From Larkinella terrae (GTDB lineage: Bacteria > Bacteroidota > Bacteroidia > Cytophagales > Spirosomataceae), in NCBI RefSeq assembly GCF_009668025.1, contig NZ_WJXZ01000007.1, forward strand, positions 229,152 through 293,151: a stretch of DNA of 64,000 nucleotides. The letters run 5' to 3'. Positions 54,530-63,670 of this stretch are shown here, one piece after another. Position 1 is the stretch's first letter. Each line of letters begins with the position of its first letter. Made by a program: the position numbers and the translations under genes. The notes beneath the pieces were generated by a model that was not told where the DNA came from, ran no database searches, and saw nothing but the letters and a program-made list of their open reading frames with translations.

Positions 54530-55117
54530 ATGACTGACAAGAGGACCAGTAACTACTGGAATGAAAAATGGGTCCCGATCAACTTTGATGGTGTTGAGAA
54601 CCCGCCCCGCTACGAAGTATCAAACTATGGTCGCCTGAAGAGTTTTCAAAATGATACGAAGGATGGTACGCTGATTAATGGTTCGATCATTCAGGGCTAT
54701 CGTTCGCTCAACATTCGGACTGGTGGTAAAACAATCAATCGTTATTTTCATAAGTTGATTGCCGAACATTTTCTGACCCGCGACAATCCGGATCAGACCT
54801 ACGTCATTCATATCGATCACGATAAGAAAAACAATCATTTTCAGAACCTGAAGTGGGTAACGAAAGAGGAAATGATTGAGCATAATCGCTCCAGTCCCAA
54901 CATTCTGAATCGGGAAATTCCCCGCCGAACCCGGAACTACAAATTGACCGAGTCGAAGGTCAAGATGATCAAGAAGTTGCTGAAAAATGAGAAAAACCGC
55001 CTGAAAATGATTGCGAAACAATTTGGCATAACCCATACGCAGCTCAATCGGATTCGTTCGGGTGAAAACTGGAAGCACGTAACAATTGACGATGACGTGC
55101 CGAATGAAAAACAATAA
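54530..55117 (+). CDS. NUMOD4/HNH endonuclease-like protein
   Basis: 195 residues. The N-terminal NUMOD4 motif is seen as PRYEVSNYGRLKSF. The HNH nuclease core has INRYFHKLIAEHFL and VIHIDHDKKNNHFQNLKWVT, the HNH_3 pattern with Asp, Asn-Asn and Asn-Leu. The C-terminal ~60 residues contain a helix-turn-helix (RLKMIAKQFGITHTQLNRIR). This is the layout of homing endonucleases, but the gene is free-standing and not in an intron or intein. It may be a domesticated or phage-type protein. Confidence 0.88.
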   Translation: MTDKRTSNYWNEKWVPINFDGVENPPRYEVSNYGRLKSFQNDTKDGTLINGSIIQGYRSLNIRTGGKTINRYFHKLIAEHFLTRDNPDQTYVIHIDHDKKNNHFQNLKWVTKEEMIEHNRSSPNILNREIPRRTRNYKLTESKVKMIKKLLKNEKNRLKMIAKQFGITHTQLNRIRSGENWKHVTIDDDVPNEKQ

Positions 55118-55156
55118 AGGCAACTTGACTGACTAAAACCGGGCAAGTCCGGAAGC

Positions 55157-58100
55157 TTAATTTAACCCGATATTTTCGCCTTTTAAGCCGCTGCCGGTAC
55201 CGATTGGTGGAATGTGTGGCAGGGTAATAAAAAAGGTACTGCCTTCGCCCGTTGCGGTTTCAAACCAGATACTGCCACCGGCGTGTTCAATTCCCCGTTT
55301 GGCAATCGCAAGACCCAGGCCGGAGCCTCCTTCCTTCGTACTGAAATTTGGCAGGAATATTTTACTGCGAATTGCTTCGGGAACCCCAGCGCCATTGTCG
55401 CTGATCTCAATATTGATGTGTTCGTCCGTCACTGCCAGCCGCAGTTGAATAACCGGTTTCCGGTCAGACGATACAGATTGAACGCTATTGATAATCAGGT
55501 TGGTAAGAATTCGGCCGATTAATTGCCGGTCGCCCATCACCATAACCGGATACGGTGAAATATCCCGTACAAGCGTAATTTTACCGTCGTCGGCATAAAG
55601 ATCGGCGGCTTTATTGATCACCGACGTAATTTCAAACAACTCATTTTTAGGCAGTGGCATTTTAGCAAAATCGGAGAACGAGGTTGCAATGTCACTTAGG
55701 TTATCAATCTGATCAAGCAGCGTTTCCAGCGTCCGCTGTAGCACCCGGCGGGCGGTCGGATTGTCAGACTGCAGCGTCCGTTGCAAATGTTGCAATGTCA
55801 GCTTCATGGGCGTCAGCGGATTCTTGATTTCGTGGGCCACCTGCTTGGCCATTTCCCGCCAGGCCGACTGTTTTTCACTTTGCGACAAAGCCTGCTTTTT
55901 CTCCTCCAGTTTCACCAGCATCCGGTTGTATTCACCGATCAGCAGACCAATTTCATCGTCCGATTTCCAGTCCAGCGGCTCATTGAAGCGATCGAGGTTG
56001 GTTTTGCGGATTTTTTGCGTGATGATTTTCAGGGGCTTCGTCAGGACGTTGGAAGCCCAGTAAGAAACGAACAGAAAGATCAGGAATAAACCGGTAAACA
56101 CACTCAAGGCCGTAGTGACGATATCGATCATCTGGTGTTCCAGCTCGGGTTCCGAGCTAAAATGGGATACACCGATAATCCCCAGAAGCCGTCCGTCGTA
56201 CGATTTTATACTCGCATAGGCCGTCCGATACTGTTTCGTTCCGAGGGATTCGGTCAGCAAAACCTGGTTTTCTTTGTCTTCGATCAGGTGAATGTACGCG
56301 GCCGGATTGATTCGTTTCGATAAATGACCGCTTTCATACACCAGCGGTTGCGTAGAGCAGCACAGATTTCCCTGATTATCAAACACGCTGATATCAATGT
56401 CATCGTCCTGCGTGATTTTATTCAGCTCCTGTTCAATAACTCCTTCACTGGTTTTCGCATTTAAAAAACCGCTCCAGCTTCCCAGGAAATTAGAGCTGAT
56501 GTTTTTGGCATTGGTTAGATAGGTAGTTTCCTGGTAAGCATCGTAGTTGGAACTGATGACCCCGAAGGTAATGGCAACCACCAGCACCAGCGGCAGAAAG
56601 AAAGCCGCGTTGAGATAAAGCTGGGTTTTGGTTGAATAATTGATATAAAACCGGGAAAAGCCAAATCGGATGGAATAGCCCAGAATCAATACCAAAACGT
56701 ACAGAATCAGGACGAGGTACAGAAAGGAGAAATTAGAGAAAATGTTCCGAATTGGGTAGTCTTTCGACGATACGACCACAATCCGGCCACTTTGATTCTT
56801 GAATCCGACGTGTTTGTAGGCGTTGTGCGATATGCCTTCCTCGTAGAAAACCGGATCACTCAGATATTTCACCGGTAGTTTTCGCTCGTAGTTATATTCC
56901 CGGCTGCTGTACAACAGTTGCTTGCTCGGATTATAAATGGCATAATTATATACCTGCGTCTCCGGGGCCTGAATGAATTTTTTGTCGGTCAGATTGGAAT
57001 ACGGATTTTCATGATCCGTATTGCTCAATTTTAGATCAAGCACAATATGTCCGATCCGTTTGTCGCCCTGTTTAATGTCAAGAAACTGGACGTATTGCTT
57101 GACGAAGTTGTTCCCGGCATTGTTAATAAAATAGATATCCGGATACTGGGTCTGGTAACGTTCCTGACGAAACTGCTGGACATATTTCTGATAACTGGCC
57201 TCCGCCAGTTGCGAATCCGCCGACGGGATCAGCGTGTTGAAAACCAGTACGTGGGTGGTATAGCGCTGAAAATAATCGTCCAGATAGGTGCTCTTGATCC
57301 GCTGCTGGATTCGTTCGTTCACTAATATTGTATCGCTGGTCAACGCCCGCAGAATGTCGGCATCCTGCGTAATGGAAGTTTTGGTCTTGTTGAGCAGAAA
57401 TTCGCCAAACGCATCGTTTTCAACCAGCAACTGCTCACCAAATTCGCTTTTATTGGTTCGGTCTTTTTTAAGTCCCTGATTGTAAACTACATAGGTGGAC
57501 AAAGCTGCGCAGATCAGAGCCGTAAAAAACAGATAAAGGGTCGTTTTGTAACGGAATGAATATAGCGCTCTTGGAAAGCGGCTGATATACAAAACCATGA
57601 AGTACAAGCCCTGAAGCCCAATAATCCAGGGCATTGGTAATGAACTTTGCCACAGAATAAATACCGAGACCAGGGTGCCAATCGAAAACCACAGCAATCC
57701 CCGCCAATAGGATAGATTCAGGCGGATGAACAGGCTCGAAAAGACGTGTTGCAGCAGGAAGAAAACCGTCGAAATGGCGATGTAAACCAGCAAACAGGCT
57801 AGTTTTAAACTGGTAAAGGACAGACTCAGGGTAATGTCGAGTGTAAATTCAGACTTTCCGTAAATCGTACTCAGTTCATGGTAACAACCGTAAAATACTC
57901 CGTAACTCAGAATGACGGTTGCAACTGAAATAATAGCTTTCAGCCCATCCGACTTACGAAGCAGCCAGTAATACGATCGGGTCCGGTAAAACGTATTGGC
58001 TAAATACAAGGCCAGAATGACCATGACGATGCAATTCAGCAATTGATCGCCGAGGGAGGGAGCCACTACAGACGAGCCAAAATACCGGGGATTGAACAGG

Positions 58101-58942
58101 GCGGTTTCATAAAATAGAAACGGTACGCCAAAATAAAGCATCACCGATCGTAAAACGACCAGATAAAGGGCAAGAATGATAAAACCGGCCCCGTAGTGGC
58201 GACTTCGTCGTAAATTCAGGGTGCGCCGGATGAGGTAGACGCCCATGAAAAATACCGAGAGGGTGGCCAGAATAACCGTATTGACCGGCGACGTCTGGTT
58301 TTGGTAACTTTCCAGTTCGGGTTGAATGACCGAGAACAGAAACACCGGCGTCTGATCGTACATGCTCTGGTAAAGGCTCCCTTTTTCGGTTGAGATTTCC
58401 TTCGGGTCGAGCGAAAACAGATCGCGATTATAACCGGAGCGCAGGTAACTATTCTCGTTTTGGTACTTGCGAAAGACGTTTACCAGCGAAAATACCTCCA
58501 GCGAGTCGTTCTGCTGCTTGATGAATTGCCGGTTTACCAGATACTGTCCCTGCGGAAATTGAACCAGTTTCGGGTAAATAATGCTTTTCAGGCGTTTATA
58601 GTCGGGGATAAACCGGAAGTCGGACCAGTAAAGAAGCTGCTTGTTCCGGAAAATGTAGTAGGGATATTTGGTTTCGCGGCTTAATTCGGCAAAGGTGTAG
58701 GGCGGTTTTTTCTTCAGCAGTTCTGAGATTGCCTGAACTTCTTCCCCACTAATCGCCAGTTCTGTTTTAATCCGCTGCTGCGTGGTGCGCAGGTATTGTT
58801 CATCGGCCGCACTGATGGCGCCCCTTTCCAGCACTGAATAGAAGAAGACCGACAATCCTAGTGCCAGAATGGATAGAATGAGAAAAATATGCTTGTTGAG
58901 TAGACTCACAACAAAAAAATGATAATTGGGCTTCCGATACAT
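55157..58942 (-). CDS. NtrY-like sensor histidine kinase
   Basis: 1261 residues, far longer than most kinases. The N-terminal part has a membrane span at about 14-32, an extracytoplasmic region, then a block of spans (about 220-490), a second extracytoplasmic region, more spans near 740-800 and a third large periplasmic region before the span at about 935-955. A HAMP-like linker follows, then the kinase core: the H-box AHEIKNPLTPMKLTLQHLQR with His near 1037, and the ATP-binding segments ILTNLIINSVQ, ISDNGAGVPEAIR and GGSGLGLAIAKRGIEHAGG. No response regulator gene is adjacent. The stimulus is unknown. Confidence 0.92.
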   Translation of the reverse strand: MYRKPNYHFFVVSLLNKHIFLILSILALGLSVFFYSVLERGAISAADEQYLRTTQQRIKTELAISGEEVQAISELLKKKPPYTFAELSRETKYPYYIFRNKQLLYWSDFRFIPDYKRLKSIIYPKLVQFPQGQYLVNRQFIKQQNDSLEVFSLVNVFRKYQNENSYLRSGYNRDLFSLDPKEISTEKGSLYQSMYDQTPVFLFSVIQPELESYQNQTSPVNTVILATLSVFFMGVYLIRRTLNLRRSRHYGAGFIILALYLVVLRSVMLYFGVPFLFYETALFNPRYFGSSVVAPSLGDQLLNCIVMVILALYLANTFYRTRSYYWLLRKSDGLKAIISVATVILSYGVFYGCYHELSTIYGKSEFTLDITLSLSFTSLKLACLLVYIAISTVFFLLQHVFSSLFIRLNLSYWRGLLWFSIGTLVSVFILWQSSLPMPWIIGLQGLYFMVLYISRFPRALYSFRYKTTLYLFFTALICAALSTYVVYNQGLKKDRTNKSEFGEQLLVENDAFGEFLLNKTKTSITQDADILRALTSDTILVNERIQQRIKSTYLDDYFQRYTTHVLVFNTLIPSADSQLAEASYQKYVQQFRQERYQTQYPDIYFINNAGNNFVKQYVQFLDIKQGDKRIGHIVLDLKLSNTDHENPYSNLTDKKFIQAPETQVYNYAIYNPSKQLLYSSREYNYERKLPVKYLSDPVFYEEGISHNAYKHVGFKNQSGRIVVVSSKDYPIRNIFSNFSFLYLVLILYVLVLILGYSIRFGFSRFYINYSTKTQLYLNAAFFLPLVLVVAITFGVISSNYDAYQETTYLTNAKNISSNFLGSWSGFLNAKTSEGVIEQELNKITQDDDIDISVFDNQGNLCCSTQPLVYESGHLSKRINPAAYIHLIEDKENQVLLTESLGTKQYRTAYASIKSYDGRLLGIIGVSHFSSEPELEHQMIDIVTTALSVFTGLFLIFLFVSYWASNVLTKPLKIITQKIRKTNLDRFNEPLDWKSDDEIGLLIGEYNRMLVKLEEKKQALSQSEKQSAWREMAKQVAHEIKNPLTPMKLTLQHLQRTLQSDNPTARRVLQRTLETLLDQIDNLSDIATSFSDFAKMPLPKNELFEITSVINKAADLYADDGKITLVRDISPYPVMVMGDRQLIGRILTNLIINSVQSVSSDRKPVIQLRLAVTDEHINIEISDNGAGVPEAIRSKIFLPNFSTKEGGSGLGLAIAKRGIEHAGGSIWFETATGEGSTFFITLPHIPPIGTGSGLKGENIGLN

Positions 58943-58992
58943 AATATAACCCCAAAATCATGCCAAAATTTCTGACATAGTTCCAACGTTGT

Positions 58993-59319
58993 TTAACGTT
59001 GATTTGACACCGTTTGCTCAGGCTTCTGAATGGTAAATCCACGCTCTTCTTCACTGGTCTCAAACCCAACTTCGACACCGAAGACATAGAGCAGATGCTT
59101 TTTGTCAATAATGACCCGAATGGAGTCGATTTCGAACACTTCATCCGACTGGCCGGGCTGGTCGAAACCCAGCAACCACGACGAGCCGCAACCCCCGCCC
59201 CGAATACCAACCCGTAAACCGTAGGTGTCCGGAATTTTATTGGCCCGAAATGTTTCCCGAATCTGTTCACAGGCTTCGGGGGTTAGACGAACCGGATTTT
59301 CGATACTTTCAATAAACAT
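58993..59319 (-). CDS. HesB/IscA-like protein without the C-terminal Cys pair
   Basis: 108 residues. The A-type carrier fold is clear: VRLTPEACEQIRETF at the start, YGLRVGIRGGGCGSSWLLGF with Cys44, and IRVIIDKKHLLYVFGVEVGF. Typical IscA/ErpA/SufA proteins end with a CxC motif that helps hold the iron-sulfur cluster; here the matching stretch reads TSEEERGFTIQKPEQ without Cys. It may bind iron or a cluster differently, or have another role. It is the first gene before the NtrY-like kinase on this strand. Confidence 0.88.
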   Translation of the reverse strand: MFIESIENPVRLTPEACEQIRETFRANKIPDTYGLRVGIRGGGCGSSWLLGFDQPGQSDEVFEIDSIRVIIDKKHLLYVFGVEVGFETSEEERGFTIQKPEQTVSNQR

Positions 59320-59476
59320 ACTGTGTAAAAATTCCTTTTGCTGACTGAAATTTACAAACTTTACCCCAAAATATTGCCAATAGATACCAGTTTTCAGTTT
59401 ATGATTCTGTGAATGGTTGACTACAAATTAATCGGCACGAACAACTGAAAGTCGCTTCCGACACTTGAAATTGCTT

Positions 59477-60001
59477 ATGGACTTTATCCCTGATTTATTA
59501 AAATTACTGATTCCGGCCGGGCTGGTTTTATACGGCATGTATCTAACCGTCAAGCTGATGCTGGAACGCGAAGCTGACAAACAGCGGGTTGATCTGAAAA
59601 ACCGCTATGCCAGCGAAGTAACGCCCCTGCGCTTGCAGGCTTACGAACGCATGGCGTTGTTTCTGGAACGAATCACGCCCGCCAATCTGCTTTTGCGGCT
59701 GAACGGTCAGGCCCCGCTGGCCCTGGATTTTCAGCAACTGCTGCTTCAGGAAATCCGGGAAGAATACAACCACAACGTTTCGCAGCAGATTTACATGAGC
59801 CAGGCGGTTTGGGAATCCGTCCAGAATGCCATGAATGAGGTGGTGCTGCTGATAAACGAAGCTGCCGGTGAAACCGCTCCGGATGCGCCCGCGCTGGATT
59901 TATCTAAAAAGATTTTTGATAAAGTTATCCAGAAAAATGTCCAGCCGACGGCTTCCGGTCTCAAAGCCGTAAAAGACGAAGTACAGGGGATTTTTCTCTA
60001 A
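59477..60001 (+). CDS. Conserved membrane-anchored protein, function unknown
   Basis: 174 residues from the ATG at 59477; a TTG 12 bases earlier is less likely. One N-terminal membrane span (LLKLLIPAGLVLYGMYLTV) is followed by a soluble helical domain: RLQAYERMALFLERITPANL, LLQEIREEYNHNVSQQIYMS. It resembles conserved single-span proteins of Bacteroidota of unknown function (DUF7935-like, from memory). Its stop overlaps the convergent gene's stop by four bases. Confidence 0.7.
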   Translation: MDFIPDLLKLLIPAGLVLYGMYLTVKLMLEREADKQRVDLKNRYASEVTPLRLQAYERMALFLERITPANLLLRLNGQAPLALDFQQLLLQEIREEYNHNVSQQIYMSQAVWESVQNAMNEVVLLINEAAGETAPDAPALDLSKKIFDKVIQKNVQPTASGLKAVKDEVQGIFL

Positions 60002-60885
60002 ACGGGGCCACCCGCCGGTCCGTGGGTACGGGAGCCTAAGATTTCGGAGGATAACACCAAGGCTTCGGCCAGGCGGTTTTGGTTGATATGCAGCGAAATG
60101 CCCTCTTTTTTAATAAGATAGGTAATTTGTTCCGTGGGTAAATTACCGGTTAACGCATCGGAAGCCATCGGACAGCCGCCCAAACCTTGCAAAGCGCCAT
60201 CGATGCGCTGAACGCCCGCCCGCAGAGCCGCCTGTACTTTTTCGGCGACCTGTTCCGGTCGGGAATGCAGGTGGGCACCAAACTCAATCGTCGGAAAAGT
60301 CCGTAGTAAATGCCCGAACAACGTCTCAATTGCTTCGGGAGTGGAAGAGCCGATAGTATCGGAAGGTGCAATGATTGCGATACCGCTACGGACGAGTCGT
60401 TCGGTAAATTGCCCCACGATTTCAGGGCTGTAGGGGTCGCCGTACGGATTGCCGAAACCCATTGACAGATAGACGACCAACTGCTTCTGATGCGTGACGC
60501 AGAGTTGCTGGATGGCTTCCACTTCGGCAAAAGCCTGAGTGATGGTTTTGTTGGTATTGCGCAGTTGAAACGTTTCCGAAACCGATAACGGAAAACCGAG
60601 ATACTGGATTTCCGGGTACAAAACCGCCTGTTCGGCCCCGCGCAGGTTGGCAACAATCGCCAGCAGCTCTGTTCGGGTTTCGGTTAAATCCAGACCCGCC
60701 AGTACCTCCGCCGTGTCGCTCAGCTGCGGAATGGCTTTGGCCGATACGAAACTGCCGAAATCGAGGGTATCAAAACCGACCCGCAGCAAGGCATTCAGGT
60801 AGCGGATCTTATCCTCCGTTGGAATGAAATCGGCCAATCCCTGCATCGCATCGCGCGGGCATTCAATCAATTTAAACGAATTCAT
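59998..60885 (-). CDS. Hydroxymethylglutaryl-CoA lyase-like enzyme
   Basis: 295 residues from the ATG at 60885. HMGL-type TIM barrel: ECPRDAMQGLADFIPTEDKI with the catalytic Arg-Asp, FGSFVSAKAIPQLSDTAEVL, APSDTIGSSTPEAIETLFGH, GAHLHSRPEQVAEK with the metal His pair, and GLGGCPMASDALTGNLPTEQ with the active-site Cys. It splits HMG-CoA to acetyl-CoA and acetoacetate, as in leucine breakdown; related lyases or synthases are possible. No leucine pathway genes are adjacent. Confidence 0.88.
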   Translation of the reverse strand: MNSFKLIECPRDAMQGLADFIPTEDKIRYLNALLRVGFDTLDFGSFVSAKAIPQLSDTAEVLAGLDLTETRTELLAIVANLRGAEQAVLYPEIQYLGFPLSVSETFQLRNTNKTITQAFAEVEAIQQLCVTHQKQLVVYLSMGFGNPYGDPYSPEIVGQFTERLVRSGIAIIAPSDTIGSSTPEAIETLFGHLLRTFPTIEFGAHLHSRPEQVAEKVQAALRAGVQRIDGALQGLGGCPMASDALTGNLPTEQITYLIKKEGISLHINQNRLAEALVLSSEILGSRTHGPAGGPV

Positions 60886-61026
60886 AGGTCCAGATGGCAA
60901 AATGCGTGAAAGTTGTCCGGATTTAAACCGGCAATTGACTTTCAGGGTGTAATTTTGCGGTTTTTACGAAAAAAGCAACCGAACTGCTTTTCTGTTGCCC
61001 GTGTTATTTCATGTACCCTTGTATCC

Positions 61027-61043
61027 ACGGACTGTTAGTCCGT
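61027..61043. repeat. Small perfect hairpin upstream of mutS2
   Basis: ACGGACT (61027-61033) pairs with AGTCCGT (61037-61043) around GTT. It lies 95 bases before the mutS2 start, within a 252-base spacer in which nothing else was recognised. Purpose unknown. Confidence 0.5.
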
Positions 61044-61137
61044 AAGATCTTGGTGTTAAACGGTGTTCTAAACCATCCAGAATCTCACTAACTAGACGGG
61101 ATCGCCCGCCGGTCCGTAACAACAAGAAGAACAACAA

Positions 61138-63561
61138 ATGCTCTATCCTGATTCATTTGAACAAAAATTAGGTTTCGATAAAATCCGCGATTTGCTCCGG
61201 CAGGCTTGTATGAGCCCGTTGGGACAGTCGTATGTTGATAAAATCCGGTTTTCCGATAATTTCCAGCTGATCGACAAAATGCTTCGGCAGGTGGCCGAAT
61301 TTAAAACCATCGTGCAATACGAACCGGAATTTCCGGCGTCGAATTACCTGGACATTCGGCCGCAGCTCGGTAAGATTCGGATCGAGGGCATGATGCTCAC
61401 CGAAGAAGAATTTTTTGACCTGAAGCTCACCCTGCGGACCATTCAATTGTGCCTGCGGTTTTTGGCGGGCAAGGAAAAAGACGTTTACCCGTACCTGACC
61501 GAACTCGCCGATTCCATCACCGTTGACAAGAAACTGACGGATGCCATCGAGCGCGTGATCGACGACCGGGGCCACGTCCGCGATTCGGCCTCGCCGGAAC
61601 TCGCCAACATTCGCCGTCGCATCATCACTGAGCAGGCCGGTTTGCGCAAAAAACTGGACGGCATCATGCGGAATGCCCGCCAGCAGGGCTGGATGCCCGA
61701 CGATATTTCGCTCACGATCCGGAACGGGCGGGTGGTTATTCCGATTTCGGCGGAACACAAACGGCGGCTGAAAGGCTTCATCCACGACGAGTCGGCCACG
61801 GGCCAGACGGTTTTTATCGAACCGGCGGAGGTGTTCGACACCAATAACGAAATCCGCGAACTGGAATACGAGGAACGACGCGAAGTGGCCCGCATTCTGC
61901 GCGAATTGACCGACGTGCTTCGCCCGTATCTGCCTGAATTACAGCGAGCCACGACTTTTCTGGGTCTAATCGACTTCATTCGGGCAAAAGCCCGGTTTGC
62001 GCTGCAGATCGACGCCGGAATGCCGAAGCTGGTCAACCAGCCGCTGGTGGACTGGCTTCAGGCGCGGCACCCGCTGCTGCACCTGTCGTTTCAGAAACAG
62101 GGCAAAAAGGTGGTCCCGCTGAATCTGCTGCTCGATCCGGGTCAGCGAATCCTGATCATCTCGGGGCCGAACGCCGGGGGAAAATCCGTTGCGCTCAAAA
62201 CGATTGGGCTGCTGCAATATATGGTGCAGAGCGGTTTGCTGATTCCGGTTATTGAAGGCTCGACGGCGGGAATTTTTCAGAATCTGTTCATCGACATTGG
62301 GGACGAACAGTCGCTGGAAAACGACCTGAGTACCTACAGTTCGCACCTGACCAGCATGAAGGCGTTTGTGACATTTGCGAATCGCAAAACGCTGTTTCTC
62401 ATCGACGAATTTGGTACGGGAACCGAACCCGGTTTGGGGGGCGCCATTGCCGAGGCCATTCTGGAGGAACTGACCAAATCGGGTGCGTACGGGGTGATCA
62501 ATACGCACTACACTAACCTGAAACTTTTCGCCGATAAAACCACGGGGCTGGTCAACGGGGCGATGCGGTTTGACGGCGAACACCTGGAACCGCTCTATGA
62601 ACTCGAGATTGGTCGGCCGGGCAGTTCGTTTGCGTTCGAGATTGCGTCGAAAATCGGATTGCCGAAAAATGTCATCGACCGGGCGAAGGAAAAACTGGGA
62701 TCGCAGCAGGTCAATCTCGAAAAACTGCTGAAAGAACTGGACATCGAAAAGCGGGTTTTTGCCGAAAGAAACCTGGAAATGGGGATCAATCAGCGCAAAC
62801 TGGCCCAGCAACTGGCCGAAACCACCGCCCTGAAAACCCGACTCGACAACGATCAGAAAAAATTGCTGAACGAAGCCAAGCAGAAGGCCAGGGCCTTGGT
62901 GGCCGAAGCGAACCAGCGGATTGAAAACACCATTCGCGAGATCAAGGAGAACAAGGCCGAGCGTGATATGACCCGGCTGGTGCGGCAGGAACTGGAGCAG
63001 TTTGATAAAAAAGAGCTGCGGCAGGAAACCCTGGTGGAGGATGCAAAACCGGCCAGGGCCAAGGTTGAAACGGAAGAGTTTCTGCCTGAATCCGGGACCA
63101 TCGCGGTAGGTAGTTTTGTGCAGATCAAGGGGCAATCCACGATTGGCGAGGTGCTGGCGATTCGGGGAAAGGACGCCGAAATCCGGATTGGCGATCTGAA
63201 ATCCACCATCAAGCTAAACCGCCTGGAAAAAGTCAGTCGCAAAGTCTACCGCGAAGCCGTGGGCGAAACCGCCCGCCCGAAAATACAGGGCATCGACCTG
63301 AATGAGAAGATGATGAACTTCAGCTTCAACCTTGACATTCGGGGACAAAGGGGCGAAGAAGCAATGGTGGAACTCGATAATTTTATCAATAACGGCCTGA
63401 TGCTCGGCTATCCTGAACTACGGATTGTGCACGGCAAAGGCGACGGCATTCTGCGCACCTTAGTCAGAAACCACTTGCGGACCTTCCCGCAGGTTGTTTC
63501 CATGCAGGACGAACACGCCGACCGGGGTGGGGCCGGAGTAACGGTGGTGAAATTGTCGTAA
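61138..63561 (+). CDS. mutS2: MutS2 family protein
   Basis: 807 residues. Order: N-terminal core/lever domains to about 330, ATPase with Walker A GPNAGGKSVALKTIGLL (about 343), Walker B LFLIDEFGTGTEPGLGGAIA, then TNTHY-type INTHYTNLKLFA. A coiled-coil insertion follows (about 520-640), then an SH3-like/KOW part (GSFVQIKGQSTIGEV). A C-terminal Smr nuclease domain is at about 725-807 (NLDIRGQRGEEAM, RIVHGKGDGILR). MutS2 suppresses recombination or rescues stalled ribosomes depending on species; it does not do mismatch repair. Confidence 0.96.
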   Translation: MLYPDSFEQKLGFDKIRDLLRQACMSPLGQSYVDKIRFSDNFQLIDKMLRQVAEFKTIVQYEPEFPASNYLDIRPQLGKIRIEGMMLTEEEFFDLKLTLRTIQLCLRFLAGKEKDVYPYLTELADSITVDKKLTDAIERVIDDRGHVRDSASPELANIRRRIITEQAGLRKKLDGIMRNARQQGWMPDDISLTIRNGRVVIPISAEHKRRLKGFIHDESATGQTVFIEPAEVFDTNNEIRELEYEERREVARILRELTDVLRPYLPELQRATTFLGLIDFIRAKARFALQIDAGMPKLVNQPLVDWLQARHPLLHLSFQKQGKKVVPLNLLLDPGQRILIISGPNAGGKSVALKTIGLLQYMVQSGLLIPVIEGSTAGIFQNLFIDIGDEQSLENDLSTYSSHLTSMKAFVTFANRKTLFLIDEFGTGTEPGLGGAIAEAILEELTKSGAYGVINTHYTNLKLFADKTTGLVNGAMRFDGEHLEPLYELEIGRPGSSFAFEIASKIGLPKNVIDRAKEKLGSQQVNLEKLLKELDIEKRVFAERNLEMGINQRKLAQQLAETTALKTRLDNDQKKLLNEAKQKARALVAEANQRIENTIREIKENKAERDMTRLVRQELEQFDKKELRQETLVEDAKPARAKVETEEFLPESGTIAVGSFVQIKGQSTIGEVLAIRGKDAEIRIGDLKSTIKLNRLEKVSRKVYREAVGETARPKIQGIDLNEKMMNFSFNLDIRGQRGEEAMVELDNFINNGLMLGYPELRIVHGKGDGILRTLVRNHLRTFPQVVSMQDEHADRGGAGVTVVKLS

Positions 63562-63568
63562 ATTGTTC

Positions 63569-63670
63569 TGAACTTGGATTCCACGGATTAAAGGATTAAC
63601 CAGGATTGTTACCGCTGGTTTTTATCCAATAAGATCCTTTTAATCCTTTAATCCGCGTAATCCAAGTTCA
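63569..63670. repeat. Long inverted repeat (GGATTAAAGGATTAA family) reaching a stop codon
   Basis: Arms 63569-63599 and 63640-63670 match at 29 of 31 positions. The right arm ends on the stop codon of the minus-strand Uma2 gene. It lies between convergent genes. Confidence 0.9.

Noticed and set aside
54530-55117. Mobile intron or intein carrying the HNH gene
   Set aside because: The gene is flanked by complete unrelated genes and no split host gene or intron core was seen.
61000-61137. tRNA-like gene upstream of mutS2
   Set aside because: A small hairpin (61027-61043) is present, but no cloverleaf, T-loop or acceptor stem could be built.
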